A stretch of 24,003 nucleotides of DNA from contig JAAYKB010000108.1 of assembly GCA_012522615.1 (NCBI GenBank), positions 1 to 24,003 on the forward strand, read 5' to 3'. The notes under the pieces were generated by a model. It ran no database searches and was not told the origin of the DNA. It saw only the letters and a list, made by a program, of their open reading frames with translations. Source of the DNA: Clostridiales bacterium (lineage in GTDB: Bacteria > Bacillota > Clostridia > Oscillospirales > Acutalibacteraceae). The position numbers and the translations under genes are program-made. How positions within the stretch are numbered: position 1 is the stretch's first letter; every line of letters starts with the position of its first letter. This document shows, piece after piece, positions 23,287-24,003 of the stretch.

Positions 23287-23598
23287 TTAGAGTTTGATTT
23301 CGATATCGACGCCGGCGGGGAGTTCAAGGCCCATAAGAGCCTCTACCGTCTTGTTTGAGGGACGAAGTATGTCAACCAAGCGCTTATGTGTGCGCGTTTC
23401 AAACTGCTCGCGGGCATCCTTGTACTTGTGGACGGCGCGCAGTATGGTGACTACCTCCTTCTCGGTGGGCAGCGGCACGGGACCTGAAATGCGGGCGCCT
23501 GTACGGCGGGCTGTTTCAACAATCTTTTCTGCCGACTGGTCCACCAACTGGTGGTCATACCCCTTGATACGAATACGGATTTTTTCCTTGACTGCCAC
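23287..23598 (-). CDS. rpsJ: 30S ribosomal protein S10 (NusE)
   Basis: S10 is part of the 30S head and, as NusE, links NusG and the transcription antitermination complex to the ribosome. The 103-residue product shows KIRIRIKGYDHQLVDQSAEKIVETARRTGARISGPVPLPTEK and ends GVDIEIKL. The start is GTG at 23598 with AAGGAGG about 9 nt upstream. It is the first gene of the cluster, after a long structured leader. Confidence 0.98.
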   Translation of the reverse strand: MAVKEKIRIRIKGYDHQLVDQSAEKIVETARRTGARISGPVPLPTEKEVVTILRAVHKYKDAREQFETRTHKRLVDILRPSNKTVEALMGLELPAGVDIEIKL

Positions 23599-23677
23599 TT
23601 AAAAACGCCTCCTTAAAAATTCGTTGGCGGGCGACGCTGAATCTTCACACACCGCCGGGTGTTCCATGACCGGCGGT

Positions 23678-23710
23678 AAAAAAACCGGAAACCTAAGCTC
23701 AGGTGTCCGG
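23678..23710 (-). terminator. Terminator-like attenuator hairpin in the rpsJ leader
   Basis: On the minus strand, CCGGA-C-ACCT and AGGT-T-TCCGG pair (9 bp with one C/T mismatch) around a six-base loop and run directly into seven T (23684-23678). This is a complete intrinsic-terminator layout, 80 nt before the rpsJ start and inside the leader of a gene cluster that must be expressed. Conditional termination is therefore likely. Confidence 0.65.
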
Positions 23711-23951
23711 GAACGAATCAGCGCCCTGTGGACAACGGCACACAAATCCCCGCAACCCAAACAGGGGACAGCGCATCCTTCACACAGTATTCCTTGTCGC
23801 CCGGTTTTAAAAATCGGACATACTCAGCGGAAAAACCGGCGATACCGATTTCCGGTATTCTAGCCGCAACCTCCCGCGTCATCGCATATCGTGCAGTCTG
23901 GTGAGCCGGAAAACAGGGCGCAAAACGCCCTTTTCGCAGTCACGCCCAATT

Positions 23952-23980
23952 ATATTACACCATCCCTTTGATAAATGCAA
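23952..23980 (-). promoter_or_regulatory. Sigma-A promoter of the S10 operon
   Basis: On the minus strand, TTGCAT (23980-23975) and TAATAT (23957-23952) are separated by exactly 17 nt. A TATAAT overlaps slightly downstream. Transcription would start near 23945, about 350 nt before rpsJ. Confidence 0.6.
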
Positions 23981-24003
23981 GAGTTTTTTGAGGATTATTT
24001 TAA

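Larger units (their letters stand above)
23599..24003 (-). promoter_or_regulatory. S10-operon leader: non-coding, structured
   Basis: About 400 nt without a gene. After the promoter (23952-23980) the predicted transcript carries, in order: a hairpin with stem AGGGCG/CGCCCT (23915-23931); a 6-bp stem ATACCG/CGGTAT (23842-23858) overlapping an alternative ACCGG/CCGGT stem that runs into five T (23831-23856); a TCCCC/GGGGA stem (23747-23768); the terminator-like hairpin at 23678-23710; and an ACCGCCGG/CCGGCGGT hairpin (23651-23677). The rpsJ ribosome binding site follows. Regulation by attenuation is an inference from these structures. I did not find a known leader motif or a convincing leader peptide. 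Confidence 0.6.

Overview
The window is a chromosomal segment from a Gram-positive bacterium, most likely a member of Clostridia (an Oscillospirales-type genome is my guess). The grounds are the uninterrupted S10-spc-alpha ribosomal cluster running through secY-adk-map-(KOW protein)-infA-rpmJ to rplQ, the zinc-binding forms of S14, S4, L36 and adenylate kinase, strong GGAGG-type ribosome binding sites, and frequent GTG/TTG starts. The species cannot be named from the sequence alone.

Layout: 1-2068 (minus) is the N-terminal part of secA, running off the left edge. 2223-7364 is a block of four unrelated accessory genes: an unrecognised membrane protein (minus), a two-domain ACT protein (plus), a DUF4838 glycosidase-like protein (plus) and a lipoprotein metallophosphoesterase (minus). 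Each has its own promoter-like sequence. The membrane-protein and phosphoesterase genes look more AT-rich than the ribosomal genes. From 7508 to 23980 everything is minus strand: a sigma-A-type promoter at 23952-23980, a roughly 350-nt structured leader with an attenuator-like hairpin, then rpsJ-rplC-rplD-rplW-rplB-rpsS-rplV-rpsC-rplP-rpmC-rpsQ-rplN-rplX-rplE-rpsN-rpsH-rplF-rplR-rpsE-rpmD-rplO-secY-adk-map-KOW-infA-rpmJ-rpsM-rpsK-rpsD-rpoA-rplQ, closed by a strong intrinsic terminator. Most of these genes are separated by 10-35 nt or overlap, so the cluster probably acts as one long transcriptional unit or a few nested ones. It makes ribosomal proteins, the Sec channel, the RNA polymerase alpha subunit, IF-1, methionine aminopeptidase and adenylate kinase.

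The most striking observation is in rplD (L4). The reading frame is interrupted by a single in-frame TAG at 21959-21961, codon 174 of 208, where L4 proteins usually carry lysine. The 33 codons after it still encode a well-conserved L4 C-terminus, ending in a TAA that overlaps the rplW start by one base. It is either a sequence error, a recent nonsense mutation in a normally essential gene, or a suppressed/recoded amber. TAG is also the natural stop of rpoA and of the DUF4838 gene, which argues against simple genome-wide reassignment of TAG.

Other points of interest are the S10-operon leader structures, paired hairpins in two intra-operon spacers, a perfect 17-bp tandem duplication in front of the DUF4838 gene, and a phosphoesterase whose GNHE motif reads GNNE. 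No tRNA, rRNA, CRISPR array, insertion sequence or phage gene was recognised.
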